Part shown: piece by piece, positions 16,778-25,349 of the stretch | Layout: every line of letters starts with the position of its first letter | Position numbering within the stretch: the stretch's first letter is position 1 | Assembly (NCBI GenBank): GCA_934569425.1 | Contig: CAKTKM010000001.1 | Span: forward strand, 1 to 58,501 | Length of the DNA: 58,501 bases | Direction: 5' to 3' | DNA from: an uncultured Oscillospiraceae bacterium | GTDB taxonomy: Bacteria; Bacillota; Clostridia; Oscillospirales; Oscillospiraceae | Made by a program: the position numbers and the translations under genes | Notes under the pieces: model-generated | The model's input: only the letters and a program-made list of their open reading frames with translations | Databases searched by the model: none | What the model was told of the DNA's origin: nothing

Positions 16778-17644
16778 ATGGAGCTGCGTGTTTTACGCTA
16801 TTTTCTCGCCGTGGCGCGGGAGGAAAATATTACGAAAGCGGCGGCGCTGCTCCATGTGACACAGCCGACGCTTTCCCGTCAGCTGATGCATCTGGAGGAG
16901 GAGCTGGGCGTCAAGCTCTTTCGCCGCAGCCAGTACCGCGTTATACTGACGGACGACGGGATGCTGCTGCGCCGCAGGGCGCAGGAGATCGTGGAGTTGG
17001 CAGACAAGGCGGAACGGGAATTGCAGCACCACGAAACAAAGCTGACCGGCGAGGTCGCCATCGGCTGCGGTGAGTCCGCCGCCATGACGTTTCTGTCAGA
17101 GCATATCCGGGCGTTCCGCGGGCTGCACCCACTGGTACAGTTCCGCATTTACAGCGCCATCGCCGACGATGTGAAGGAGCGCATCGAAAAGGGTCTGCTG
17201 GATATGGGACTGCTGGCCGAGCCGGTGGATATTGGCCGTTATGCCTTTCTGCGGATGCCGCAAAAGGATCGCTGGGGCGTATTGCTGCCCAAGGAGCATC
17301 CTCTGGCGCGGAACACGTCCATCACCCCAAAGGATCTGCTGGGTGTTCCGCTTCTCATCAGCGGCCGCGAGACCGTCCGCAATGAACTGGCGGGCTGGTT
17401 TGGCGATGCCTATGAGAAAATCGAGGTGGCCGCCACCTTCAATCTGATCCTGAACGCTGCCAACATGGTGAAAAACGGTGTCGGCGCGGCGCTGTGCTTT
17501 GATTTCGGCAATATTTCCGACGCACTGACATTTGTGCCGCTTTCTCCAAAGCTGGAAACAGGAACAGTACTGGCGTGGAAAAAGGATCAGGCCGGATCCC
17601 CGGCGGCGGAGCAGTTCCTCCGCTTTATCAAAAATACAATTTGA
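16778..17644 (+). CDS. LysR family transcriptional regulator
   Basis: This 288-aa protein has the LysR winged helix in the first 60 residues (MELRVLRYFLAVAREENITK, then LHVTQPTLSRQLMHLEEELG) and a periplasmic-binding-protein-like effector domain from about 90 (GEVAIGCGESAAM). The frame begins nine bases earlier at a GTG, but GAGAGG spacing favours the ATG at 16778. It is divergent from the small membrane-protein gene; LysR regulators often control a divergent neighbour, but here the neighbour's promoter matches a distant paralogue's, so that link is not supported. Confidence 0.92.
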   Translation: MELRVLRYFLAVAREENITKAAALLHVTQPTLSRQLMHLEEELGVKLFRRSQYRVILTDDGMLLRRRAQEIVELADKAERELQHHETKLTGEVAIGCGESAAMTFLSEHIRAFRGLHPLVQFRIYSAIADDVKERIEKGLLDMGLLAEPVDIGRYAFLRMPQKDRWGVLLPKEHPLARNTSITPKDLLGVPLLISGRETVRNELAGWFGDAYEKIEVAATFNLILNAANMVKNGVGAALCFDFGNISDALTFVPLSPKLETGTVLAWKKDQAGSPAAEQFLRFIKNTI

Positions 17645-17748
17645 GCATTTCTCGCTTTTCAAAACAGGTATTCGACATCGTGGAAAATCTGTTATACAAT
17701 ACAGGTATCCGGGGCGGATGCCTGTATTGCGTTTTAGGAGTGAGGGAC

Positions 17749-18102
17749 ATGACAAAAGAAGAGGCCAGCCAACGCTACCGTATACCATCCCACATTCTTG
17801 ACGAATATGAACGCTGGGGACTGTGCGGCGCGGCAAAACCGGTCTGCGGTATCCGGCAATACGACGACAAGGATCTGGAGCGGCTCAGCACCATCATGAC
17901 GCTGCACGACATCGGCTTTACCGCAGAAGAAGCGGAGACCTATATGCGTCTGCTTTTGGAGCAGCCGGGCAGCGGCAAGCAAAGGCTGTGGATGGTAGAA
18001 GAAAAGCGGGACGCGACCTTAGCGGAAATCCACTTTTATGAGCGAAAGCTTCAACGGCTGGATCACCTGCGTCATGAGATTCAAAAGGAAAAAGGAGTGT
18101 GA
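17749..18102 (+). CDS. MerR family transcriptional regulator
   Basis: This 117-aa protein has a MerR-like helix-turn-helix (EEASQRYRIPSHILDEYERW, about 4-23), a Y-D-KDLERL wing, the MTLHDIGFTAEEAETYM linker and a C-terminal coiled coil (about 85-115). Effector-binding cysteines typical of metal sensors are not evident. Its stop is five bases before the flavodoxin lipoprotein start, so they form an operon with the cupin and second flavodoxin. It probably regulates that group. Confidence 0.85.
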   Translation: MTKEEASQRYRIPSHILDEYERWGLCGAAKPVCGIRQYDDKDLERLSTIMTLHDIGFTAEEAETYMRLLLEQPGSGKQRLWMVEEKRDATLAEIHFYERKLQRLDHLRHEIQKEKGV

Positions 18103-18106
18103 CCCC

Positions 18107-18745
18107 ATGAAGAAGCTGTTTTCCCTGCTGCTGACCACAGCGCTGCTTCTGACGCTGGCCGCCTGCGGCACAGAGAACATCAACAACGGTACCGCTGACG
18201 AGCCAAAAAACAGCACTCCGGCAGACGCCGCCGATCCCGCACCTGCTGACGGTACGCCGGAAAGCACCGGCGGCAAGATACTGGTAGTCTATTTTTCCGC
18301 CACCGGACATACAAAGACCGTCGCGGAAGCTCTGCAAACGGCACTGGACGCCGATCTCTACGAGATCGTGCCGCAGCAGCCTTATACATCCGCCGATCTG
18401 GACTATAACACCGATAACTGCCGAGCCAACCGGGAGCAGAACGATGATTCCGCCCGCCCCGCCATTTCCGGCAGCGTGGGCAATATGGACGAATATGACG
18501 TGGTATTTCTCGGCTATCCGATCTGGTGGGGACGTGCGCCAAAGATCGTCTATACGTTTTTGGAAAGCTATGACTTGTCCGGCAAGACCATTGTCCCCTT
18601 CTGCACCTCCGGCGGCAGCGGCATCGACGGAAGTCTTGACGGTCTTCAGACTCTGGCGCCTGATGCCGATTGGCTGACCGGCCAGCGGTTCGCGTCCGGC
18701 GCCAACGCGGCGGATGGGCAGAGCTGGGCGGACGGTTTAGACTGA
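18107..18745 (+). CDS. Flavodoxin-fold lipoprotein
   Basis: This 212-aa protein starts with a lipoprotein signal (LLLTTALLLTLAAC, lipobox LAAC at about 17-20), then a Thr/Asp/Pro-rich linker, then a flavodoxin domain from about 60. FMN phosphate-loop motif is VVYFSATGHTKTVAEAL; FLGYPIWWGRAPKIVYTFLE and PFCTSGGSGIDGS are the isoalloxazine-binding loops. It should be an extracytoplasmic, membrane-anchored FMN protein, an electron carrier or quinone/flavin reductase. It follows the MerR gene by four bases and resembles the cytoplasmic flavodoxin at 19249. Confidence 0.9.
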   Translation: MKKLFSLLLTTALLLTLAACGTENINNGTADEPKNSTPADAADPAPADGTPESTGGKILVVYFSATGHTKTVAEALQTALDADLYEIVPQQPYTSADLDYNTDNCRANREQNDDSARPAISGSVGNMDEYDVVFLGYPIWWGRAPKIVYTFLESYDLSGKTIVPFCTSGGSGIDGSLDGLQTLAPDADWLTGQRFASGANAADGQSWADGLD

Positions 18746-18785
18746 TCAGATCCCACAACATAAAAACAAAAGGAGCGTGTATACG

Positions 18786-19223
18786 ATGAAAACAGCAGAT
18801 AAAGCGGCGTTTGAGAAGCAGGACGCTTTCGGGATCGGCGCGCCCAACGAGGCATATGCCCGGTATTTTACCGGTCGGTCTTATCTGAAACCGTTGACCC
18901 AGCCGGGCGCGTCCACGGTCTTTCTTGCCAATGTGACCTTTGAACCGGGTTGCCGGAACAACTGGCACATCCACCACGCCGCCAAGGGCGGCGGACAGAT
19001 CCTGATCTGCACGGCCGGCGAGGGCTGGTATCAGGAGGCGGGAAAGGCCGCCGTGAGTCTGACACCCGGAACAGTCATTACCATTCCGCCGGAGGTAAAG
19101 CACTGGCACGGAGCAAAAGCCGATTCGTGGTTCAGCCACATTGCGGCAGAGGTTCCGGGAGAAGATACCCGCAACGAGTGGTGTGAGCCGGTCACGGACG
19201 CGGAATACGCCAATCTGAAATGA
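18786..19223 (+). CDS. Cupin domain protein (carboxymuconolactone-neighbour type)
   Basis: This 145-aa single-domain cupin has the metal-binding motifs NNWHIHHAAKGGGQ (about 58-71) and IPPEVKHWHGAK (about 99-110). The family is common beside flavodoxins, aldo/keto reductases and carboxymuconolactone decarboxylases in clostridia; its reaction is not established. The ATG at 18786 has AAAGGAG upstream; the frame begins earlier with a GTG at 18777. It sits between two flavodoxins in one operon. Confidence 0.87.
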   Translation: MKTADKAAFEKQDAFGIGAPNEAYARYFTGRSYLKPLTQPGASTVFLANVTFEPGCRNNWHIHHAAKGGGQILICTAGEGWYQEAGKAAVSLTPGTVITIPPEVKHWHGAKADSWFSHIAAEVPGEDTRNEWCEPVTDAEYANLK

Positions 19224-19248
19224 ATACAAATTCTGGGAGGATACGAAT

Positions 19249-19728
19249 ATGAGCAAAACCTTAGTTGCCTATTTTTCCGCCAGCGGCCAGACCGCGAAGC
19301 TGGCACAAACCATTGCCGGTGTCACCGGCGGCGACCTCTTTGCGATCACGCCGGAGACAGCCTACACCGCCGCTGACCTTGACTGGATGGACAAAAAGAG
19401 CCGCAGCACCATTGAGATGAATGACCCCAAGAGCCGCCCCGCCATCGCGGGCAGGGTCACAGACATGACGCAGTATGACACGGTGTTCGTGGGGTTCCCG
19501 ATCTGGTGGTATCAGGCTCCCCGCATCATCGAAACGTTTCTGGAGAGCTATGACTTCTCCGGCAAGACCGTCATTCCCTTCGCCACCTCCGGCGGCAGCG
19601 GAATGGGAGGCGAGGACATCCTGAAGGCCGCCTGCTCCAAGGAGACAAAGTGGCGCCCCGGCAAACGCCTGAGCAGCCGCGAAAGTGCCGCCGCCGTGCA
19701 GAAATGGGTAGAAAGTCTGGGACTGTAA
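19249..19728 (+). CDS. Flavodoxin
   Basis: This 159-aa soluble flavodoxin has the phosphate-binding loop VAYFSASGQTAKLAQ (6-20), WMDKKSRSTIEMNDPKSRP, FVGFPIWWYQAPRIIETFLE, and PFATSGGSGMGG. It binds FMN and serves as a low-potential electron carrier or NAD(P)H-quinone-type reductase. GGGAGG precedes the ATG 25 nt after the cupin gene. A strong terminator ends the operon. Confidence 0.92.
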   Translation: MSKTLVAYFSASGQTAKLAQTIAGVTGGDLFAITPETAYTAADLDWMDKKSRSTIEMNDPKSRPAIAGRVTDMTQYDTVFVGFPIWWYQAPRIIETFLESYDFSGKTVIPFATSGGSGMGGEDILKAACSKETKWRPGKRLSSRESAAAVQKWVESLGL

Positions 19729-19731
19729 CAG

Positions 19732-19785
19732 AAGAAGGGCTCCGTTTTCCGGAAAATATCCGGAAAACGGAGCCCTTCTTTTTTT
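19732..19785 (+). terminator. Strong intrinsic terminator
   Basis: A perfect 21-bp stem (19732-19752 with 19760-19780) closes a seven-base loop and is followed by seven T residues. Confidence 0.9.
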
Positions 19786-19804
19786 GCTTTTTTCAAGTCC
19801 AGTA

Positions 19805-19832
19805 TTGACAAATACAAACTATTGAATATAAC
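19805..19832 (+). promoter_or_regulatory. Promoter of PadR operon
   Basis: TTGACA (19805-19810), a 16-bp spacer, TATAAC (19827-19832). An imperfect dyad (TACAAACTA ... TAGTAGTGTA) spans it and may be the PadR site. Confidence 0.6.
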
Positions 19833-19870
19833 GTAGTAGTGTAAAGAAAAGCAACGGAGAGGAGCTGCCT

Positions 19871-20200
19871 ATGAATCCGCAATATAAAAAAGGCGTGCTG
19901 GAGCTGTGTGTGCTGTCACTGCTGCGGAAGCAGGATCGGTACGGCTATGAGATCTCCGAATACCTGTCCCAACACATTGACATCGCAGACGGCACGGTGT
20001 ACCCGTTGCTGCGCAAGCTGAAGGCCGATGGCCTTGTGACTACCTATTTACAGGAGGAGAGCGGCGGCCCGCCCCGGAAATACTACAAGCTGACACAGCT
20101 GGGCGAGGATGTATACAACATGGATCGGGCGGAGTATCTGCGGTTTGCCGAGACCGTCCGTGCGCTTTTGAAGGAGGATGACGACCATGAAAAAGGCTGA
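19871..20200 (+). CDS. PadR family transcriptional regulator
   Basis: This 109-aa winged-helix repressor has the PadR hallmarks: GVLELCVLSLLRKQDRYGYE, DIADGTVYPLLRKLKADGLV and PRKYYKLTQLGEDV. In Firmicutes it typically controls a downstream DUF1700/DUF4097 membrane-stress module, and here the start of a DUF1700-like gene overlaps its 3' end by 14 nt. GAGAGGAG precedes the ATG. Confidence 0.93.
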   Translation: MNPQYKKGVLELCVLSLLRKQDRYGYEISEYLSQHIDIADGTVYPLLRKLKADGLVTTYLQEESGGPPRKYYKLTQLGEDVYNMDRAEYLRFAETVRALLKEDDDHEKG

Positions 20201-20909
20201 ATTTCTGAACAAACTCAGCGAAGATCTGGAAAAGTGAAATGTCGCTGACGCGGCGGATATTGTAGAGGAATACCGGCAGCACTTCGACCTGAAACTGGCG
20301 GACGGCTTCTTTGAGGAGGAGATTGCCGCACGACTGGGGAATCCTGCCATGTTGGCGGCACAGTTTGACGAAGCGGAGCGCACGCCGCAGAAAAAGAGCG
20401 GCAGCAAGCCGCTGACGGTGATCGGTCTGGGATTTGCCGATGTGTTCGCTGGGCTGTTCTTCCTGCTGTTGGCAGGCTTCGGCATCGTACTGGCCACCGC
20501 GGCGCTGTCCTTTGGGGTGGCAGCGGTCTGCCTGCTGGGCGGGTTGAATATCCATGGGCTGATCCCCGCTATGCCCTACTGGTGCGGCGCGGTTCTGGGT
20601 TTGAGTCTGCTGGCGCTTACGGCGCTGTTTGTAGTAGGCTGCGTCTATTACGGGGCGTTCCTGCGGCAACTGATCCGCTCCTTCGGACGCTTTCAGCACA
20701 ACGCGCTGGCAAACGCTTCCGGGCTGGCCGTGCTGCCGCCGCTGCCCATCAGCCCGCAGTTCTCCGCCAAGACGAAGCACCGCCTGCGTACCATAGCGCT
20801 GATCGCGCTGGCGCTGTTCGCCGCCTGCTTCGTGCTGTCCTATGCGGTCTGCGCCCTGTCCGCCGGAAGCCTCCAGTTCTGGCACGTCTGGGGCTGGTTC
20901 GCGAATTGA
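20187..20909 (+). pseudogene. DUF1700-like membrane protein with in-frame TGA
   Basis: The frame encodes MKKAEFLNKLSEDLEK, then TGA (20235-20237), then NVADAADIVEEYRQHFDLKL and a full protein with several membrane segments (from about residue 75: GLGFADVFAGLFFLLLAGF, later AVLGLSLLALTALFVVGCV). The rest of the 241 codons is open. The stop is a single codon, so it may be one point mutation (for instance from TGG or CGA), a sequencing error or readthrough. The start overlaps padR and has AAGGAGG. Function in the family is unknown; it usually acts with PadR. Confidence 0.75.
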
Positions 20910-20921
20910 GGTGAAGGTTCC

Positions 20922-21280
20922 ATGCTCGGCATGAATGCGGTGGCGCTGGTGTTCTTCGGCTGCATCAATGTGGCGGCCTATCAGCTGTGTAAATGTCCGG
21001 AGAGCCGACGCAGAAAGGTGATATTCCCCCTGTGCGCGGTGCTGCTGGGCGGCAATCTGCTGCGTTATGGTGTGGTATATCCTTTTCTCAAGGGCGCGGT
21101 GCTGCTGCCGGTGGAATTCTCCACTGTGGCCTATTTCGCCGTACCTACGATCCTGCTGGCATCAAAAAAAACGGCTGCACAGCTGGGCGGCCTACTCCGG
21201 TCTGATGGCGGGCTTCTTCTATTACATGGCCATGATCGCGGCAGGCGGTATGATGGCACAGGTCTCTCAGGCTGGATTAC
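20922..21280 (+). pseudogene. Truncated, frameshifted membrane protein
   Basis: The gene starts at 20922 after GAGGTGAAGG and encodes hydrophobic segments, including VEFSTVAYFAVPTILLAS. At a run of eight A (near 21170) the frame is lost; with seven A it would read KKRLHSWAAYSGLMAGFFYY and continue AMIAAGGMMAQVSQ. It then ends at the terminator without a C-terminal half. The layout resembles YwaF/TMEM164-like integral membrane proteins, but the match is weak. Downstream ORFs on this strand are antisense to the exporter genes. Confidence 0.6.
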
Positions 21281-21283
21281 AAG

Positions 21284-21322
21284 AACAGGCTGCCTCCGGC
21301 ACAATGCCGGAGGCAGCCTGTT
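21284..21322. terminator. Bidirectional terminator
   Basis: A perfect 18-bp stem (21284-21301 with 21305-21322) closes a three-base loop, between convergent transcripts. Confidence 0.8.
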
Positions 21323-21368
21323 TCGGTTCTACCATCCTACTTTCCGCATCCTGAAGCCAGATGCTGTC

Positions 21369-23015
21369 TCACTGCATCTGCGTCTTGATCTCCACCGTTC
21401 TGCCGCCAAGGTTTTCATAAATGCGATGGGAAACAGAGAGAACGGTGCGTCCCTCGGACGCATGGCGCAAGGCCTCCAGCACGCGAGCTTCGGTCTCCGC
21501 GTCCAGATTGGCAGTGATCTCATCCAGAAGGAGTATCGCGGGATCCGCCGCCACGGCGCGGGCAATGGACAAAAGCTGCCACTCTCCCTGCGAGAACAAG
21601 CCCTCCGTACACACCGCAGCGTAGCCCTCCGGCAGTGCCTGGATGGCGGAATCGATCCCGGCCAGACGCGCGGCTTTTTTCGCCATTGTCTCGGTGATCT
21701 GCGGATCGCCGAGCGTGATCTGCTCCAGCACGGTTCCCGGCACGCGGGAGAAATGCTGCTCCACGCAGCCGATACAGCTCCGCCGCTGTCCATCCGGAAT
21801 ATCCGAAACCTCCACGCCGCCAATGGTGACCGTGCCGGATCGCGGCGGATAAAGCCCCAGCAGCAGCTTGAACACCGTGCTTTTCCCTGCACCCGTCCGG
21901 CCGATCAGGGTGACCTGCTCTCCCTGCCTGACCGTCAGGGAAAAATCCTTCAAAACGTTTCTGTCTCCATATCCAAAGGTCACATGAGACAGCTCTACAT
22001 CGCCTCGCGCCGCCTTTTCCCGCTTTTGGGGAACGGTACGCTCCGGCTGGGCAAGAAACGCATCGATCCGCTTGACGCCCGCCATAGCCGACTGAATCGT
22101 CTGGATCTCCATGCCAAGACTTTCAATCGGCGCGAAAATGCGGGAGATATAGTTGATGACCGCCACCGAGGTACCCACCGACATGCCGAACAGGGTCAGG
22201 ATCTCTGCCTTACCAGAGGCGGAGAGCAGCATGACGACGCCTACTACAACAGCGTTCAGCAGCAGCACCACCGGCGAATAGACCGCGTCATAAAAGTTGG
22301 TGCGCTCCATGGCGGCGTAGCTGCCGCCGATGCGCCGGTCATAGCGGCGCTCCATGTAATCCTCCATCCCAAGGGCGTGGATGGTGCGGATATTGCGCAG
22401 CGTCTCCGGCACCTGACCGGACACGGCGGCAACGGCACGGCGGTTGTCCAGCTGCGCAGCCAGCATCCTCTTCTGCACTTGGCGGGTGAATACGGCGAAC
22501 AGCGGCAGCACCAGTATCAGCACCAGCGCAAGGCCGGTATTCTTTACGGCAATGACGGCCATGATAGAGAGGATGCGGCAGGCATCCGCCGCCATGCTGA
22601 TGATACCAGAGGTAAACAGCGCCTCCACAGTGTCCACATCGCCGGAAAAACGCGCAGCCACCTCGCCGGGTTTCTGATCTGCCAGCGCTCCGGCAGGCAG
22701 CCGCGTCAACTTCCGGGACATCTCCGCCCGCAGTGCGTGGGTCATTTTCTGTCCAAACAAAACCAACAGGCTCTCCTGCGCCGCGGAAAACACGCCTTCC
22801 ATCGCAAGGCTGCCAAAATAAAGCAGCACTACAAGAAAACTTACCGGAATACCACCGGCCAGCCGGTCGATGACGCGCTCCAGCAGCAGCGGCGGCACCA
22901 GTGATGCGGCGACAGATGCCGCCACGCACAAAAGTGTACCCACCGTGAGCAAACGGTGCGTTGCCGCCGCCGTCCGGATGGCGGCGAACACACCGTTCTT
23001 TTCTCTGTTCTTCAT
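21369..23015 (-). CDS. ABC exporter half-transporter, subunit B
   Basis: This 548-aa protein has an N-terminal six-helix exporter domain (to about 320) and a C-terminal nucleotide-binding domain. Walker A is GRTGAGKST; Walker B is ILLLDEITANLD with the catalytic glutamate. Its signature motif, however, is FSQGEWQ rather than LSGGQ. The partner at 23012 has the reverse pattern, so together they would form one canonical and one degenerate ATP site, as in BmrCD or TM287/288. It overlaps the partner by four bases. The substrate is unknown; drug or lipid export is typical. Confidence 0.9.
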   Translation of the reverse strand: MKNREKNGVFAAIRTAAATHRLLTVGTLLCVAASVAASLVPPLLLERVIDRLAGGIPVSFLVVLLYFGSLAMEGVFSAAQESLLVLFGQKMTHALRAEMSRKLTRLPAGALADQKPGEVAARFSGDVDTVEALFTSGIISMAADACRILSIMAVIAVKNTGLALVLILVLPLFAVFTRQVQKRMLAAQLDNRRAVAAVSGQVPETLRNIRTIHALGMEDYMERRYDRRIGGSYAAMERTNFYDAVYSPVVLLLNAVVVGVVMLLSASGKAEILTLFGMSVGTSVAVINYISRIFAPIESLGMEIQTIQSAMAGVKRIDAFLAQPERTVPQKREKAARGDVELSHVTFGYGDRNVLKDFSLTVRQGEQVTLIGRTGAGKSTVFKLLLGLYPPRSGTVTIGGVEVSDIPDGQRRSCIGCVEQHFSRVPGTVLEQITLGDPQITETMAKKAARLAGIDSAIQALPEGYAAVCTEGLFSQGEWQLLSIARAVAADPAILLLDEITANLDAETEARVLEALRHASEGRTVLSVSHRIYENLGGRTVEIKTQMQ

Positions 23016-24742
23016 ACCTGCTCCCCTCCCGTCTGGCTTTCATACAGCTGGCGGTACACCGGCACAGACGCCATCAGTTCCCCGTGAGTACCGACGACGG
23101 TTTTGCCATCCTCCATAAAGATCACCTTCTGCATCTGCGGAAAATGGTACAGCCGGTGGGAGATCAGAAACACCACCTTATCCTTTGCATAGGCTCGCAG
23201 CGCCGCAAACACGGCATCCTCGGTGCCGCGATCCAGCGCAGAAAACGGATCGTCCAGGATCAGGACTGGTCTGGGGTGGGCAAGAGTCCTGGCCAGCGCC
23301 AACCGCTGCGCCTGCCCGCCGGAAAGGCGGGCGCCGCCGCTGCCAATCACGGTATCCGCTCCGTTTTCCATGCGCAGAACTTCCTCCCGCAGCGCAGCTG
23401 CGGTCAGATACGGCATGACGTCCTCCCCGCTTCCGCAGAGAACATTGTTCCGGATCGTATCGGAACTGAGCTCCGGATCATGCCCCAGATACCCGACGAC
23501 AGCAGCGATCTGCCGCGGCGTAAGGGTGGAAAGCTCTTTCCCGCCGAACTGCGCCGAGCCACCATAGGGTGCTTCGCACAGGAACACCCGGCCAAAAGTG
23601 GATTTTCCGCAGGCCACCGGCCCGGTAACGCCGATGATGTCGCCGGGATGGGCTGTCATCGTCAGGCCGGAGAAGACCGGCGTATCCATATAGGCAAAGG
23701 ACAGGTTTTCCAACGTTACATCGGCAGGTGCCGGAACAGCCAGCGGCTCCAGCTCCTCCGGCGTTTTCATCAGCGGCCGGATGCGCTTCCACGAGACCTC
23801 CGCCTTCTGCACCGCGTTGAACAGCTTGGCCACCTTGGAGGATTTGGCCGTCAGCTTGGTAAAGCAGGAGAGGAAGGTGGTAAATGCCGCAATGTCCCAT
23901 GCGTTCCATCCCGTCCCCAGGACGTTTTTTGCCCCGAGCCACAGGATAAACAACACACCCGCTTCCGATACGGCCAGATACAGCGGCGGCAGCGCCGACT
24001 GCCACACATTGCTGCGCACAGCGGCTTTTTCATAGGCGCTCAACGCACCCTCGTACTGCTCCTCCCGGGCGCTTTCACAGCCGCAGATCCGGTAGGTCAC
24101 GGCGTTCTGTGCGCGATCCAGTGTGGCCGTGCGAAGCGCCGCCGCTGCCTTTTTGCAGGCAGCTCCCGCACGCTGTACCGGTTTTTTCATCCACGCCGCG
24201 CAGACATAGGATGCCGGTGTGAACAGCAGGCTCAACAGCGCCAGACGCCAATCGTACAGAAAAAGCATCACCGCATAACCGGCCAGCGCCACGCCGGTGT
24301 CGAAAACCTCGGTGGTAAATTTTCGCATCCCCTCCACGCAGTCATCCACATCCGAGATAGCTTTGGTCATCAGCTCGCCCGCTCCCTCCTGCTCCAGATC
24401 GGAACGGCTTTTCCGCACCAGATTGGCATACAGAACGCCCTTCATCCGGCGGTTGATGTTGTTGGCAAAGCGGCGGACGTAGAAGCGCTTGATAAAACGC
24501 GCAGCCTGCACCGCCAGCGTGACCGCGATATAGCCAAGCACCAGCTCCGCCATTCTGATGGCCGTCTCATTGCCCCTCAGAATATCGGCAAGGCATTGTG
24601 CCAGCCGCCCTTCAAACCACGGCCCGGCCAGCAGACCCACGTTGTAGAACAGTCCGGATACCATCACAAGAACCAACGGCAGCCATTCCATGCGAAAATA
24701 AGAACCGATCCGATCCGGGCAGAATCCCCTGTCACGCTTCAT
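23012..24742 (-). CDS. ABC exporter half-transporter, subunit A
   Basis: This 576-aa exporter subunit has a membrane domain to about 330 and an NBD with Walker A GPVACGKST, intact signature LSGGQAQRLALAR, and Walker B VLILDDPFSALD. Asp replaces the catalytic Glu, so this protein's own ATP site should be weak, while its signature completes the active site of the partner. Its ATG overlaps the end of the MarR gene by 11 nt, making a three-gene operon marR-A-B. Confidence 0.9.
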   Translation of the reverse strand: MKRDRGFCPDRIGSYFRMEWLPLVLVMVSGLFYNVGLLAGPWFEGRLAQCLADILRGNETAIRMAELVLGYIAVTLAVQAARFIKRFYVRRFANNINRRMKGVLYANLVRKSRSDLEQEGAGELMTKAISDVDDCVEGMRKFTTEVFDTGVALAGYAVMLFLYDWRLALLSLLFTPASYVCAAWMKKPVQRAGAACKKAAAALRTATLDRAQNAVTYRICGCESAREEQYEGALSAYEKAAVRSNVWQSALPPLYLAVSEAGVLFILWLGAKNVLGTGWNAWDIAAFTTFLSCFTKLTAKSSKVAKLFNAVQKAEVSWKRIRPLMKTPEELEPLAVPAPADVTLENLSFAYMDTPVFSGLTMTAHPGDIIGVTGPVACGKSTFGRVFLCEAPYGGSAQFGGKELSTLTPRQIAAVVGYLGHDPELSSDTIRNNVLCGSGEDVMPYLTAAALREEVLRMENGADTVIGSGGARLSGGQAQRLALARTLAHPRPVLILDDPFSALDRGTEDAVFAALRAYAKDKVVFLISHRLYHFPQMQKVIFMEDGKTVVGTHGELMASVPVYRQLYESQTGGEQV

Positions 24743-25208
24743 CGTCCGGCTCCCCCCCCATGGTCTCCCGAAAGTGCGGGAACCCCGCCCTGCTTTCCGC
24801 CTTGGACAGCCTGTAAAGCTTGTCCAGGGTCACCGCAAAGGCGGCAGCTTCCTCCTGTGTCAATCCGTGCAGCAGATATTCATAAAAAGACGCTTCGATC
24901 TCCGCCTTGGAGGATCTCAGGCTCTCTGCCTTCTCCGTGGGATACAGCAGCTGGCTGCGCCGGTCATTGGGGGCGTCCCTGCGGATAAGATACCCCTTCA
25001 TCTCCAGATTTTTTGTCCGCCGGGCAATGGCAGCCTTGTCGGCGTGTAAAAGCTCCGCCAGCGCCGCCTGCGTACAGCCCGGGTTATGGCGCAGCGCATG
25101 GATCAGGTCGATCTCCGCCGTACCCACATCCTTTTCCCGCAGCGTGCGCAGCACCAGCTTTTCCGCTTCCCTTGCGATTTTTGTGATCTTCCGCTCTGTA
25201 ATATCCAT
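24732..25208 (-). CDS. MarR family transcriptional regulator
   Basis: This 158-aa winged-helix regulator has the recognition helix CTQAALAELLHADKAAIAR and wing RRDAPNDRRSQLLYPT, as in MarR/SlyA proteins. It is the first gene of the operon encoding the ABC exporter, which it very likely represses. A 14-bp palindrome in its leader (25246-25259) next to the promoter is the probable operator. Confidence 0.92.
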   Translation of the reverse strand: MDITERKITKIAREAEKLVLRTLREKDVGTAEIDLIHALRHNPGCTQAALAELLHADKAAIARRTKNLEMKGYLIRRDAPNDRRSQLLYPTEKAESLRSSKAEIEASFYEYLLHGLTQEEAAAFAVTLDKLYRLSKAESRAGFPHFRETMGGEPDDEA

Positions 25209-25245
25209 GGCAGCCTCCGGATTCTTAAAAAGTTGCAGCTACATC

Positions 25246-25288
25246 GTTGTAGGTACAACAATTATGCAACAATCCTGTTTTTTGTCAA
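25246..25288 (-). promoter_or_regulatory. marR operon promoter and operator
   Basis: On the minus strand TTGACA (25288-25283), 16 bp, CATAAT (25266-25261). Immediately downstream is the palindrome GTTGTA-GG-TACAAC (25246-25259), positioned to block transcription, as expected for MarR autoregulation. Confidence 0.7.
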
Positions 25289-25297
25289 GAGAAAGAA

Positions 25298-25336
25298 AAT
25301 CACCGGATAGCTTCTTTCGGAGATACCCGGTGATTT
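25298..25336 (-). terminator. Terminator of the histidine kinase transcript
   Basis: AAATCACCGG (25298-25307) pairs with CCGGTGATTT (25327-25336) around a long interior loop; the minus strand continues into a T-rich tract. Confidence 0.65.
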
Positions 25337-25349
25337 TTTACATCATATG

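Noticed and set aside
20922..22904. Long plus-strand ORF of about 660 codons
   Set aside because: After the first ~85 codons it is antisense to the ABC exporter gene; it is His/Arg/Gly rich without domains. Only the 5' part is a real (broken) gene.
22961..24988. Plus-strand ORF of about 675 codons
   Set aside because: It is the mirror of the exporter and MarR genes in a GC-rich reading frame; composition is nonsense-like (His/Arg/Gln rich) and there is no ribosome site.
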